The notes under the pieces are model-generated. The model saw nothing but the letters and a program-made list of their open reading frames with translations, had not been told where the DNA came from and searched no databases. Shown here piece after piece: positions 26,893-35,032 of a DNA stretch of 64,000 nt. Location of the stretch: contig NZ_QEXM01000012.1 of assembly GCF_004127445.1 (NCBI RefSeq), forward strand, positions 219,722 to 283,721, written 5' to 3'. This stretch comes from Streptomyces alfalfae (GTDB taxonomy: Bacteria; Actinomycetota; Actinomycetes; Streptomycetales; Streptomycetaceae). How positions within the stretch are numbered: position 1 is the stretch's first letter; each line of letters begins with the position of its first letter. A program made the position numbers and the translations under genes.

Positions 26893-26921
26893 GCGGTGCC
26901 GGGAGACGGCCCCGGCACCGC
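26893..26921 (-). terminator. Perfect 11-bp intergenic stem-loop
   Basis: gcggtgccggg (26893-26903) pairs with cccggcaccgc (26911-26921) around a 7-nt loop, in the 60-nt gap between the TenA-like gene and the methyltransferase. No T-run follows. It may be an attenuator or an RNA-stability element inside the operon. Confidence 0.55.
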
Positions 26922-26933
26922 GGTGTCATGTGC

Positions 26934-27602
26934 TCAGACCGTCTCGGCCGCCGCGGCTTTCCAGACGCCCAGCAGGGCGTCCGCTATGCGGTGGGCGTGG
27001 AACAGCGCGTCCTGTGGGTCGTCGCCCCGGTCGAGGCCGTCCTGCGCGACAGTCAGGGCGAGATCCGCCAAGGCCTCGTCGCCGGGGTCGTCGTAATAGT
27101 CGATGAACTCCTGCGGCACCGGTGCGTCCGTCTCCCGCAGGCGTCGCGCGACGGCGGTGGCGCCGGAATAGTAGACACGCATGTCGGTGTGCACGGCCAG
27201 GGCCGCCGCACTCTGACTCCCCGACGCGGCGATCCAGGACATGGCACTGTGGAAGTCGTAGGCGCCGCTGCCCGCGGGCCGGCCGGCCAGGTCGGTCTCG
27301 GTCATCCCCAGTGCCCGGGCCACGTCCCGCAGCTTGGGGGTTGCTTCGTGGACGATGCGTGCCAAGGTCACCCAGAGTTCGGCGGCCGGCCGGTGGGGGA
27401 ACCGGGTCAGCAGGGTGCCGTAGGAGACGAGTTCGACGGCGTGCGCCTGGCACTCCACCGCCACCAGGCGGCGCAGCGGTTCCAGGACGCCGGGGCCGGT
27501 GACGGGCGCCAGGGTGAGCGGGCTGCCGGGGGCTTCGCCGGCGAGGTCCTGTCGGACGTCGTCGGCCAGGGCTTTGGCATCGATGTGGCTTCGGGTGGTC
27601 AC
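26934..27602 (-). CDS. TenA/heme-oxygenase-fold-like protein B
   Basis: 222-aa all-helical protein. Landmarks: RRLVAVECQAHAVELVSYGT, LLTRFPHRPAAELWVTLARI, FHSAMSWIAASGSQSAAAL, and a C-terminal FHAHRIADALLGVWKAAA. The spacing and pattern resemble TenA/CADD-type heme-oxygenase-fold proteins, a group that includes thiaminases and non-heme diiron oxidases; the acidic and His residues in ECQAH and FHAHRIAD are candidate metal ligands. Family assignment is by pattern only. A paralogue is encoded at 33896-34597 in the same operon. The likely role is an oxidative step on an amino-acid-derived intermediate. Confidence 0.6.
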   Translation of the reverse strand: MTTRSHIDAKALADDVRQDLAGEAPGSPLTLAPVTGPGVLEPLRRLVAVECQAHAVELVSYGTLLTRFPHRPAAELWVTLARIVHEATPKLRDVARALGMTETDLAGRPAGSGAYDFHSAMSWIAASGSQSAAALAVHTDMRVYYSGATAVARRLRETDAPVPQEFIDYYDDPGDEALADLALTVAQDGLDRGDDPQDALFHAHRIADALLGVWKAAAAETV

Positions 27603-27662
27603 GTGGTTCCCTTCGGTCGGGGCCGGCGACGGAAGGCCGTCGTCGTGCGGATGGTGAACGGT

Positions 27663-30600
27663 TCAGGCGGTGGGGCCGTCCGGCGGTGGGAGGTACCCGC
27701 TGTCGCGGAGACGGCCGAGGTAGAGGTCGATCAGCCGGGCGTCGACCGGTGGGCAGGTCAGGCCGGCCTCCGCCGACGCGGAGTCGGTGTTGTCACGGCT
27801 GAGGGTGGGGAACGTGTTCGTGAAGTGCGTCTGCTCGACGCCGATCCCGAAGCTGGTCGTGGGCTCGACCAGCAGGGGGAGGTACGGCGTCATCGGGTGT
27901 CGGGGGTCCGCGTCGACCGCCCGTACGACCGCGGCCGTCCATTCCCGGTACCCGACCGTGCGCACCCGATAGGACATGGCGCGCAGACGCTCCACGAGAA
28001 GGGACAGGTGCGCCACATCGGGATTGGAGATGTGGTGGACGCGGCCGTCGGGCTTCTCGTGGGTGATCGCCCGGGTGATGGCGTCAGCCGTGCAGTCCAC
28101 GGGGACGAAGTCGAGCGGCAGCGGTACGTCGGGGGCCACACCGGTCTGTGCGATCGTGTGGAACAACGCGCACATCAGGGTGTCGGTGTTCCACACGCCC
28201 CGGTCACTGGTGCCCGTGATCTCGCCAGGGCGGTAGAGGGACGTGGGAAGCCCCTGGCGCGCGGCCTCCACCACCAGCTTCTCGGCGACCCGTTTGGTCT
28301 CGGTGTAGCCGACCGCAAGACGGTTGGGACGGTCGAGCGGAGAGTGCTCCATCGCGTGCCGGGCCCCGGTGGGGCCGGGGCCGGTGAGGACTCCGGCGCT
28401 GGAGATGTGGTGCACGGGTACCAGCCGGTGCGCGGTGGCCAGTTCGACGACCGTCCGCGTGCCGCCGACGTTGACCGGAGCCAGTGCCTCGTAGGGGTAG
28501 GCGAGGTTGACCTGCGCACCGCAGTGCACGATGAGGTCGCTCTCCTGTGCCAGCCGCTCCCAGGCGGTCCCGGCCAATCCGAACCGCTCGGCGGACAGGT
28601 CACCCGGGACCACCGCGACCCGGTCGCGCAGGCGTCGCGGATCCAGGCCGTAGCGTCGCATCCGGGCGTCGAGACGCGAGGCTCCTTGTGCCTCGTCCCG
28701 TGCGCGGATGAGGCAGTGGACGCGCTCAGCGCCGTCCCGCAGCAGGCGGTCTATGAGGTGGACACCGAGAAATCCGGTTCCCCCGGTGACGAACGCCCGA
28801 CCGAGACGGCCGACCTCGGGCAGCGGTCCGGCGCACGGAATCGCTCGGCGCAGCCGCGCCTCGGCGTGGAGGTCCGGCTTCGCGGGTGACACCCGCGCCC
28901 TCCCCTGTGCGGCGAGTCGCCGGGCCCGCACCGCGAAGGCCCCGAGGGTCGGGGTGTCCAGCAGTTCGCGGACGAGGGCGCCGCTCGCCCCCGGGTCCAT
29001 GCGGAAGTGGCGGCGGGTGGCCGCGGCGGCGTGCGTCGCCGTCAATGAGGAGCCGCCCAAGGCGAAGAAGTCGTCCTCGCGCCCCACGGCGTCCACGCCC
29101 AGGACCTCGCACCAGATCCGCTCCACGGCCCTCTCGTCCGTGGTCTGTGACGGTCCGCTCCCGTGTGGGTCGCCCTCCGGCCGGGTGAGCGGGTCCAGGA
29201 GGCGAGCGTGATCCACCTTGCCGCTCGCCGTGAGGGGCAGGTCCGGGACGCAGACGATCCTGCTGGGCACCATATGGGCCGGCAACCGGTCCCGGACATG
29301 GTCGTGCAGGCGCGCGGCCAGATCCGTGGCTTCGATGTCCGGGGTGCCTGCCACGACCGCGCCGAGGTGCTCCCCCTGCCCTTCGCCCAGTACGCCGACG
29401 GCGCTCCCCCGGACGCCCGGGTGGGTGGACAGAACGCTCTCCACCTCGCCCAGTTCGACCCGGAAGCCCCGCAGTTTGATCTGCCTGTCCCTGCGTCCCA
29501 GGAATTCGAGCGTGCCGTCGGCATGTCGGCGCACGATGTCGCCCGTTCGGTAGAGGCGGCCCCGCGGGTCGTTCCCGAAGCGGTCGGGGACGAACCGCTC
29601 CGCGGTGCGTTCCGGGTCGTTGAGGTAACCGATCGCGACGCCGTCCCCTCCCACCCACAGTTCTCCCTCCTCCCCGGCCTCGGCCAGGCTGCCGTCGGGC
29701 CGGACGACGTGGACCGTGGTGGCGGGCACCGGCTCGCCGATGGGGACGCGGTCCGCGTGATCGGGCAATTCACGGACCGTGTACGACGTGGTGATGACGC
29801 CGTTCTCCGTCGGCCCGTAGCCGTTGACCAAGGTGGCCGGCGCGCCGCGAGCCAGCACGGCGCCGACGGCGCCGGGGCTGACCGTGTCACCGCCCACCAT
29901 CAGACAGCGCAGTCCGGAGAACGAGCGGGGCGCGGACCGGGCGTGTACGTGGAACAGCCCGGCGGCCAGCCACAGCGTGGTGATGCGGTGGTGACGCAGG
30001 CACTGGCCCAGGGCCTCGGTGTCGAGCAGGACCTCGGGTTCCGGGAGAATGAGACAGGCACCGTTGAGCAGGGTGCAGAAGATCTCGTAGTACGAGACGT
30101 CGAACGTCGGATTGGTCGTGGCGAGCAGGCGGTCGCCCGGCCCGGGGACAGCCGGGTGATCGGCGGTCACGAAGCGGACCAGCCCCCGGTGGTGTCCCAG
30201 CACGCCTTTGGGCACACCGGTCGAACCGGAGGTGTAGATGAGGTACGCGGCATCCGTGGCGACCCGTCCGGCGGTCCGGCTCGGTGCAAGCCGCTGGGCC
30301 CACTCCCCTTCCAGTTCACGAGTGGTGATACGGACGAGTGGGAGAGATGAGTCGACGGCATTCCCGGGCAGGGTCACCAGAAACCTGGCCGCCGCGTCCC
30401 GGATCATCGCGGTGAGCCGCTTGCCGGGGCTACGAGGGTCGAGGGGGAGATGGACGGCGCCGGCCTCCAGGACGGCGAGCGTGGTCACCACCGACTGCGG
30501 TGAACGGTCCAGGAGCACGGCGACGATGTCACCTTCGCTCACGCCGCGGGCCCGCAGCCGCGCGGCGGCGTGGACCACCCTGCCGCGCAGTTCCCGGAAC

Positions 30601-30767
30601 GTCCAACGGCCGCCGCTCCACACCAGCGCCTCGCTGTCCGGGGACTGCCGGGCCTGACGCGCGAACAGGTCCGGGAGCAGGGCGTCGCGGGGGTAACCGC
30701 TACGGGTGTCGTCGCGACGGACCTGTTCGAGGGGGCGTTCGCTCGGCGTGGGCGCCGTCGGCGGCAT
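27663..30767 (-). CDS. Stand-alone NRPS, A-T-R 2
   Basis: 1034 aa from the ATG at 30767 with an AAAGGAA RBS; the upstream in-frame extension to 30944 overlaps the MDR gene and is rejected. A domain: YTSGSTGVPKG near 176, NGYGPTEN, YRTGDIVRR, GRRDRQIKLRGFRVE and a terminal ASGKVDHA lysine. Hand-aligned specificity positions: D-V-Y-W-M-G-G-V-I-K, again an aliphatic, valine-like pattern but different from the twin. T domain Ser in ALGGSSLTATHA near 571. R domain from about 655: TGGTGFLGVHL, HHISSAGV and catalytic GYTETKR near 818. Domain spacing matches the first NRPS almost residue for residue, which points to duplication and divergence. No condensation domain is present, so the two cannot form a peptide bond by the usual route. 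Confidence 0.93.
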   Translation of the reverse strand: MPPTAPTPSERPLEQVRRDDTRSGYPRDALLPDLFARQARQSPDSEALVWSGGRWTFRELRGRVVHAAARLRARGVSEGDIVAVLLDRSPQSVVTTLAVLEAGAVHLPLDPRSPGKRLTAMIRDAAARFLVTLPGNAVDSSLPLVRITTRELEGEWAQRLAPSRTAGRVATDAAYLIYTSGSTGVPKGVLGHHRGLVRFVTADHPAVPGPGDRLLATTNPTFDVSYYEIFCTLLNGACLILPEPEVLLDTEALGQCLRHHRITTLWLAAGLFHVHARSAPRSFSGLRCLMVGGDTVSPGAVGAVLARGAPATLVNGYGPTENGVITTSYTVRELPDHADRVPIGEPVPATTVHVVRPDGSLAEAGEEGELWVGGDGVAIGYLNDPERTAERFVPDRFGNDPRGRLYRTGDIVRRHADGTLEFLGRRDRQIKLRGFRVELGEVESVLSTHPGVRGSAVGVLGEGQGEHLGAVVAGTPDIEATDLAARLHDHVRDRLPAHMVPSRIVCVPDLPLTASGKVDHARLLDPLTRPEGDPHGSGPSQTTDERAVERIWCEVLGVDAVGREDDFFALGGSSLTATHAAAATRRHFRMDPGASGALVRELLDTPTLGAFAVRARRLAAQGRARVSPAKPDLHAEARLRRAIPCAGPLPEVGRLGRAFVTGGTGFLGVHLIDRLLRDGAERVHCLIRARDEAQGASRLDARMRRYGLDPRRLRDRVAVVPGDLSAERFGLAGTAWERLAQESDLIVHCGAQVNLAYPYEALAPVNVGGTRTVVELATAHRLVPVHHISSAGVLTGPGPTGARHAMEHSPLDRPNRLAVGYTETKRVAEKLVVEAARQGLPTSLYRPGEITGTSDRGVWNTDTLMCALFHTIAQTGVAPDVPLPLDFVPVDCTADAITRAITHEKPDGRVHHISNPDVAHLSLLVERLRAMSYRVRTVGYREWTAAVVRAVDADPRHPMTPYLPLLVEPTTSFGIGVEQTHFTNTFPTLSRDNTDSASAEAGLTCPPVDARLIDLYLGRLRDSGYLPPPDGPTA

Positions 30768-30819
30768 GATCGGTTCCTTTCGTGAGTCAGCCGGTCGGTA
30801 GGTGTGAGACCCGTCGCGG

Positions 30820-31830
30820 TCAGCCGGTGAGCACGACCTTCCCCTCACGCCCGGGCCGCATCGCGCGGTCGAGGGCGCACCCGAAGTCGGTGAGGTCGTG
30901 GCGCTCGGCGACCTCCAGGCCGGGCAGGCCGCATACGACGGCATCCTGGACCTCGCGGGTGAGGGAACTCAGCTCTTTCTCGCCCAGGTGCTCCATGCGG
31001 GCGGGGAGCCAGAAGCCCTGCACGCTCACCTGCCGGAAGACGAGGTCGTCGGGGTGTATGGAGAGGGGGTGACCGGACAGCATTCCATAGGAGAGGAACC
31101 GTCCGGCGGGACGGAGGCAGCGCAGTGCCGCGTCGCCGAGAGCCCCGCCCACCGCGTCCAGCACCATGCCCACCTGCCCGTGCCCCGGCGTGCCGCGGAC
31201 CGCCTCGGCCAGGGCGTCGGCCGAGCTCACGGTCAGTGGCTGCGCGCCCAGACGTGCCAGTGCGCGCGCTTGTCCGCGCCGCCTGACCACGGGCAGGCAC
31301 CGCAGACCGCGTTTACTCGCCAGATGGATCACCATGCGGCTTACGGCAGAGGCGCCCGCGGTCAGCAGCAACGTGTCGCCCGGATCCAGGGCGATGTCGC
31401 GCATGAGCAGGTGGGCGGTGAACGGATTCACGGTGAGCTGACAGGCCGCCTCAGCGGAAACGCCGGGCGCGATCGGAATCACCGATGTGCTGGGCACGCA
31501 GACCTGTTCCTGCCAGGTCCCGGTGGCGGCTACCGCCACCATGGTGCCTGGCGCGGGTCCCCTCGTGCCGGAGCCCAGGGCGTCCACGGTGCCTGCCCCC
31601 TCGAACCCGGCGACAGCCCAACCACTACCTCGGGTGCCCATCTCCGGTCGCGGGGCGAAGTGTGCCTCGCGACCATAGGAACCCTGTATGAACAGGAGGT
31701 CCGACGGGTTGATCGGACGGGCGGACAGCCGTACTCGCACCTGGCCAGGTCCTGGTTCGGGACGGTGAAAGTCTGTCAGGCGGAGTACCCGGGAGGGGGC
31801 CCCGTGCCTTGGGAAGGCCAAGGCCCGCAC
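30820..31830 (-). CDS. MDR-family enoyl/quinone reductase
   Basis: 336 aa from a GTG at 31830, 2 nt after the HisF-like stop; a GTG at 31863 overlapping that gene is the alternative. It is a medium-chain reductase without the catalytic zinc ligands of alcohol dehydrogenases. The N-terminal ARPINPSDLLFIQGSYG segment and the cofactor domain (LLLTAGASAVSRMVIHLASK, then VLDAVGGALGD) match MECR/ETR1 enoyl reductases and quinone oxidoreductases. The usual AAxxxVG motif is modified to AGASAVSRM. Its expected role is NADPH-dependent reduction of an activated double bond in the pathway. Confidence 0.85.
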   Translation of the reverse strand: MRALAFPRHGAPSRVLRLTDFHRPEPGPGQVRVRLSARPINPSDLLFIQGSYGREAHFAPRPEMGTRGSGWAVAGFEGAGTVDALGSGTRGPAPGTMVAVAATGTWQEQVCVPSTSVIPIAPGVSAEAACQLTVNPFTAHLLMRDIALDPGDTLLLTAGASAVSRMVIHLASKRGLRCLPVVRRRGQARALARLGAQPLTVSSADALAEAVRGTPGHGQVGMVLDAVGGALGDAALRCLRPAGRFLSYGMLSGHPLSIHPDDLVFRQVSVQGFWLPARMEHLGEKELSSLTREVQDAVVCGLPGLEVAERHDLTDFGCALDRAMRPGREGKVVLTG

Positions 31831-31832
31831 GA

Positions 31833-32633
31833 TCAGCCCGCTTCCCGGCGCAGGTGAGGGCACAAGCTCTCACTCAGCGAACCGACTGTCTCTCGGCCGC
31901 TGTGGACGACCTTGTTGACGAGTACGTGGGAGGCGTCGCCGCCGTTGAGCGCGTCGGCCAGTTGGCTCGCCGAGCCCGCACCGCCGGAGGCGATGACCGG
32001 GAGCGCGGAAGCACGGGCCGCGGCACGGACCAGATCCAGGTCGTATCCGATGCCCGTGCCCTCACGGTCGACGTTGTTGGCGAGCAGCGCGCGCACGCGC
32101 AGCTCACCGAATCGCTGGGCCACGGCGAGGGCGTCCACGGTGGTGCGGGTGGCACCGCCGTGAATCACGGTCCGCCATCCTTGCTGCCGGTCCCCGGAGC
32201 AGTTGACGACACCGATGAACCGCCGGCTCCCGAGCAGGCGGACCGTGTCCGCCACCCGGTCGGGCTCCTCGACCATGCTCGTGCTGACCGAGAGGGCGTC
32301 CGCCCCCGCAGACAGCAACTCCCGGCACTCCTTGGGTGACGGCAGGGCTCCGTGCTGCACGGAGACGAGCAGCTCCAGACCGGTCGCCCGCAGCTTGCGC
32401 AGCAGGTCCGGCAGATAGCCGACAGCGCTCCAGGTATCGACGACATCGAGGAACAGCTGGCCGACCCCGTCGTCGGCGTAACCGGTGGCGATGCCGACGA
32501 CGTCGAGGGGATCGGCGAGGCGCGGAGCGCCGGAGGGGTCGGTCGCCATGCCGTCACGCACGTCGATACAGGGGATCATGTGCCGGGCCGCTCGGGTCCG
32601 GGCGCTGGTGGTGATGGTGCTTCCTCGTCGCAT
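31833..32633 (-). CDS. HisF-like (imidazole glycerol phosphate synthase cyclase-like) barrel protein
   Basis: 266 aa. The protein aligns by eye with HisF along its length: MIPCIDVRDG (the Asp equals catalytic D11), LLSAGADALSVSTSMV, HGGATRTTVDALAVAQ, NNVDREGTGIGYDLDLVRA and ASGGAGSASQLADAL, which are phosphate-site features. The second catalytic Asp (D130 in Thermotoga HisF, in the VAIDAK segment) corresponds to Asn144 in VVNCSG. No HisH glutaminase partner is nearby, and the gene is embedded in a secondary-metabolite operon (3 nt after the FAD oxidase, 2 nt before the reductase). It is therefore probably a recruited paralogue with a new reaction, not a histidine enzyme. The first 18 residues precede HisF homology; ATG at 32579 is an alternative start. 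Confidence 0.85.
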   Translation of the reverse strand: MRRGSTITTSARTRAARHMIPCIDVRDGMATDPSGAPRLADPLDVVGIATGYADDGVGQLFLDVVDTWSAVGYLPDLLRKLRATGLELLVSVQHGALPSPKECRELLSAGADALSVSTSMVEEPDRVADTVRLLGSRRFIGVVNCSGDRQQGWRTVIHGGATRTTVDALAVAQRFGELRVRALLANNVDREGTGIGYDLDLVRAAARASALPVIASGGAGSASQLADALNGGDASHVLVNKVVHSGRETVGSLSESLCPHLRREAG

Positions 32634-32636
32634 CGG

Positions 32637-33899
32637 TCATCCGCCTTCCAGGTAGTCACGCAACCGTTTGCCGCAGGGTGTGAGGTGTTGTGCCACGGCC
32701 ACAGCCGATGCCATGGCCGCTTCCTGTGTTTCCACCGGAGTCGTGCAGTGCCCGAGGAACAGGAGGCGCTGCCCTTCGTGGATCGCGCCCAGCCGTTGCC
32801 GTGCCCGGCATGCCTGGGGGGTGGGGAGTGTCGCCCGGAACGAGGAGCGGGCCAATTCCTCGCGGGGCCGCCCGGCACGGTGATCGAGTTGACTGACGAA
32901 CAGGTCGACGCCCAGCGATGGGCCGTACCAGGTCGTCGTCTCGCTCCGGTTTCCGTCCACGGTGGTGTTGCCGGCGGACCACGTGCGCCTGTTCTCGGGC
33001 ATTCCGTACGGGTCGTGGTGCAGTACGTAGGTCACTTCCCGGTACTCGACGGCTTTCAGCGCCGTCCTCCAGGCGCCTGCGCCGGCCAGACCGGAGAGAG
33101 CTGCCAGAGCATGGTCCGCCGGAAGGGCCAGGGCGACCACGTCCGTTGCGTGGACAGCCCCCGCGCTGTCCACGAGTTCGAAGCCCTCACCCGCCCGGCG
33201 CACCGCTCGCAGGCCTGTCCCCAGTAGCAGCCTGGCCGGACGTGCACCGGCGGCGAGTCCGTGGACGAGTGAGGAGTTCCCGGATCGCAGGTACGTCGTC
33301 CGAGGGACCGTGTGCGGCGGTGTGAAGGTCGTGCCGACCGCCCGTGCCGACAGGGACCGCACTTCGTCCGTCGTGCAGCCGTGGAGCGAAGCGGGGAGCG
33401 CGCACAACAGGTGCCGCACCGCCGTCGAGGGCAGCGGCCATGAGTCCAGGACGTCGCCGACGGTGACGTCCCAGGACATTCCCTCTGTCTCCCATCGCGC
33501 GGATTCGTCGGCGAATCGCGCCATGGCCCGGTAGGCCGGTCCCCCGGTCGTGACCGGTCGTGCCGTGTCGGTGGGGTCTGCTGCGGAGACCCACAGGGGC
33601 GAGCGCTCGTGCTTCCGGAGCACCACCCGAGACGCGGTGGTCGCGACGAGGTCCCCCGCCGAGACACCCACCGCCGCTGCGATGTGCCGCCAGACCGGAG
33701 ACACCTCGACGGGCGTTTCCCTGACACCGAGATCGATGGCACAGGGGCCGCCGTCGGCGGCCGTCAGGACGGACTTCACGTTTCCGCCGAGCCTCGGCCG
33801 CTCCTCCAGCAGCACCACCTCGTGGCTCTCGGAGAGCAGCCAGGCCAGCGTCAGCCCCGCGATCCCTCCGCCCGCTATCCCCACGCGCACGGCCGTCAC
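32637..33899 (-). CDS. FAD-dependent amine oxidase / protoporphyrinogen-oxidase-like oxidoreductase
   Basis: 420 aa. The N-terminus is a dinucleotide-binding fold, GIAGGGIAGLTLAWLLSES, followed by VVLLEERPRLGGNVKS, the acidic-ribose and GG motif of flavin monoamine oxidases and PPOX-like enzymes. The middle contains the substrate domain with a Leu/Ala-rich core and VVALALPADHALAAL. The C-terminal second FAD contact is weakly conserved (RLLFLGHCTTPVETQEAAM, with ASAVAVAQ after it). The start overlaps the TenA-like stop (ATGA). It is likely to oxidise an amine or ring C-N bond of the pathway intermediate. Confidence 0.87.
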   Translation of the reverse strand: MTAVRVGIAGGGIAGLTLAWLLSESHEVVLLEERPRLGGNVKSVLTAADGGPCAIDLGVRETPVEVSPVWRHIAAAVGVSAGDLVATTASRVVLRKHERSPLWVSAADPTDTARPVTTGGPAYRAMARFADESARWETEGMSWDVTVGDVLDSWPLPSTAVRHLLCALPASLHGCTTDEVRSLSARAVGTTFTPPHTVPRTTYLRSGNSSLVHGLAAGARPARLLLGTGLRAVRRAGEGFELVDSAGAVHATDVVALALPADHALAALSGLAGAGAWRTALKAVEYREVTYVLHHDPYGMPENRRTWSAGNTTVDGNRSETTTWYGPSLGVDLFVSQLDHRAGRPREELARSSFRATLPTPQACRARQRLGAIHEGQRLLFLGHCTTPVETQEAAMASAVAVAQHLTPCGKRLRDYLEGG

Positions 33900-34597
33900 C
33901 CCTGCCGCTTTACGCGACCCGCGCCGGCCGAGGACGGCCCTTGCTCCGTCTCGGCGGCGAACCGCCAGAAGCCGTCGAGACCCGCCAACAACATGGCGGC
34001 GACAGATGTGGCGTGGTCAGACGTGCCGCCCTCACGGACGTCGTCCTCCACGACACCGGCGGCCAGGTCGAGCAGCTCCGAGGGATCCTGTCGGCTGTAG
34101 TAGCCGAGGAACGCCTCGGGGACGTCCGCGCCCGCGTCGGTCAGCGTCCGCACGAGTTCCTGGCTCTCCCGCGCGTAGGCCGCGAAGTCCGACCACAGCG
34201 CCAGTGCCGCGGCGACGGGCCCGGCGTGCAGGCACATCCAGGAAACCGCCATGGGGAAGGCGAACGCGTCGGCCGCCTTGGACGGGTCGAGAGCGGAGAC
34301 GGGGGGCGCGTCCAGAGCCTTCGCGCACCGGTCGAGACTCGGCTTGACCGAACGCAGGGCGGAGTTCAGCCCGGCGAAAAGATCAGCTGCCGGTCCGCTC
34401 GGGAACCGGGCGAGAAGTACCCCGTAGGCCACGGTCTCGGAATACAGGCACAACTGGTCAGCCTGCACCATGCGACCGAGATTCTGTCGGCCCACCCGAC
34501 CATCGCGGGCGGCTTGCAGCAGTGCGTTGTCACGCTGCCCGATGATCTGCTGCTGCTCGACGAGGAAAGGGGAAGCATGCTTCGCAACTGCATTCAT
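33896..34597 (-). CDS. TenA/heme-oxygenase-fold-like protein A, first gene of the operon
   Basis: 233-aa helical protein with a strong AAGGAGGG RBS. Landmarks: NLGRMVQADQLCLYSETVAY, LLARFPSGPAADLFAGLN, AFPMAVSWMCLHAGPVAAAL, EAFLGYYSRQDPSELLDLAA and a terminal LLAGLDGFWRFAAE. The MVQADQLCLYSETVAYG pattern matches the TenA core helix (QDxLYLxxYA). It is related in layout to the protein at 26934-27602. Possible functions include a non-heme oxidase or a thiaminase-like hydrolase; the NRPS context favours an oxidase. As the first gene it carries the operon promoter in the 435-bp gap to the divergent LuxR gene. Confidence 0.6.
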   Translation of the reverse strand: MNAVAKHASPFLVEQQQIIGQRDNALLQAARDGRVGRQNLGRMVQADQLCLYSETVAYGVLLARFPSGPAADLFAGLNSALRSVKPSLDRCAKALDAPPVSALDPSKAADAFAFPMAVSWMCLHAGPVAAALALWSDFAAYARESQELVRTLTDAGADVPEAFLGYYSRQDPSELLDLAAGVVEDDVREGGTSDHATSVAAMLLAGLDGFWRFAAETEQGPSSAGAGRVKRQG

Positions 34598-35032
34598 GGA
34601 TTTCCCTCCTTACATTGCAGCTTTCGCCGTTACGCGCAAACCGAGTGCCCGAAGCGAAACTCCGGAAACGACCGAGACTTCGGTACCTTCGATACGGAAC
34701 CAGGTCCTTTGGTACCGCATGCCGACCGCTCAATCAGTCGCAGTACCCGTCGTCTCCTTTTGTCGCTATCGCGCCATGGACCGGCCGCGCGCACGGCGGA
34801 GTACCACCCGTGGCCGCTGGTGCGGCAGAGTCGGCAGTGTCCCCGTGGGGGTGAACCGGCCAAGGGATGCGGGAGGTTGCACCACCATGACGGCTCGCCA
34901 CGGAGGCAGGATCTGACCAGATCCAAGGTTCACTGCCCCGTGGACCCGGGAATGATGGCCTTGTCTGCCCGCCCTGCGATGCCGAAGCCACTGCTTCGTC
35001 CGTGGCGGCAGACTCATCCCGGGGAAGGCGTC
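34598..35032. promoter_or_regulatory. Divergent promoter region of the biosynthetic operon, with dyad
   Basis: 435 bp between the divergent operon and the luxR-type gene, notably less GC-rich between 34600 and 34760. An inverted repeat cggtacc (34681-34687) / ggtaccg (34711-34717), 24 bp apart at the inner edges, is a candidate regulator site. No reading frame here is convincing. Confidence 0.5.

Noticed and set aside
25710..28889. 1059-codon plus-strand frame antisense to the NRPS, methyltransferase and TenA-like genes
   Set aside because: Composition is that of an antisense frame to GC-rich genes; no domain, RBS or operon context.
22588..30767. The two NRPS genes as a split multimodular peptide synthetase
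   Set aside because: Neither has a condensation domain and each ends in its own reductase domain, so they are independent loading-and-reduction enzymes.
31833..32633. Annotation as the histidine-biosynthesis enzyme HisF
   Set aside because: The second catalytic Asp is replaced, no other his gene is nearby, and it is embedded in a secondary-metabolite operon.
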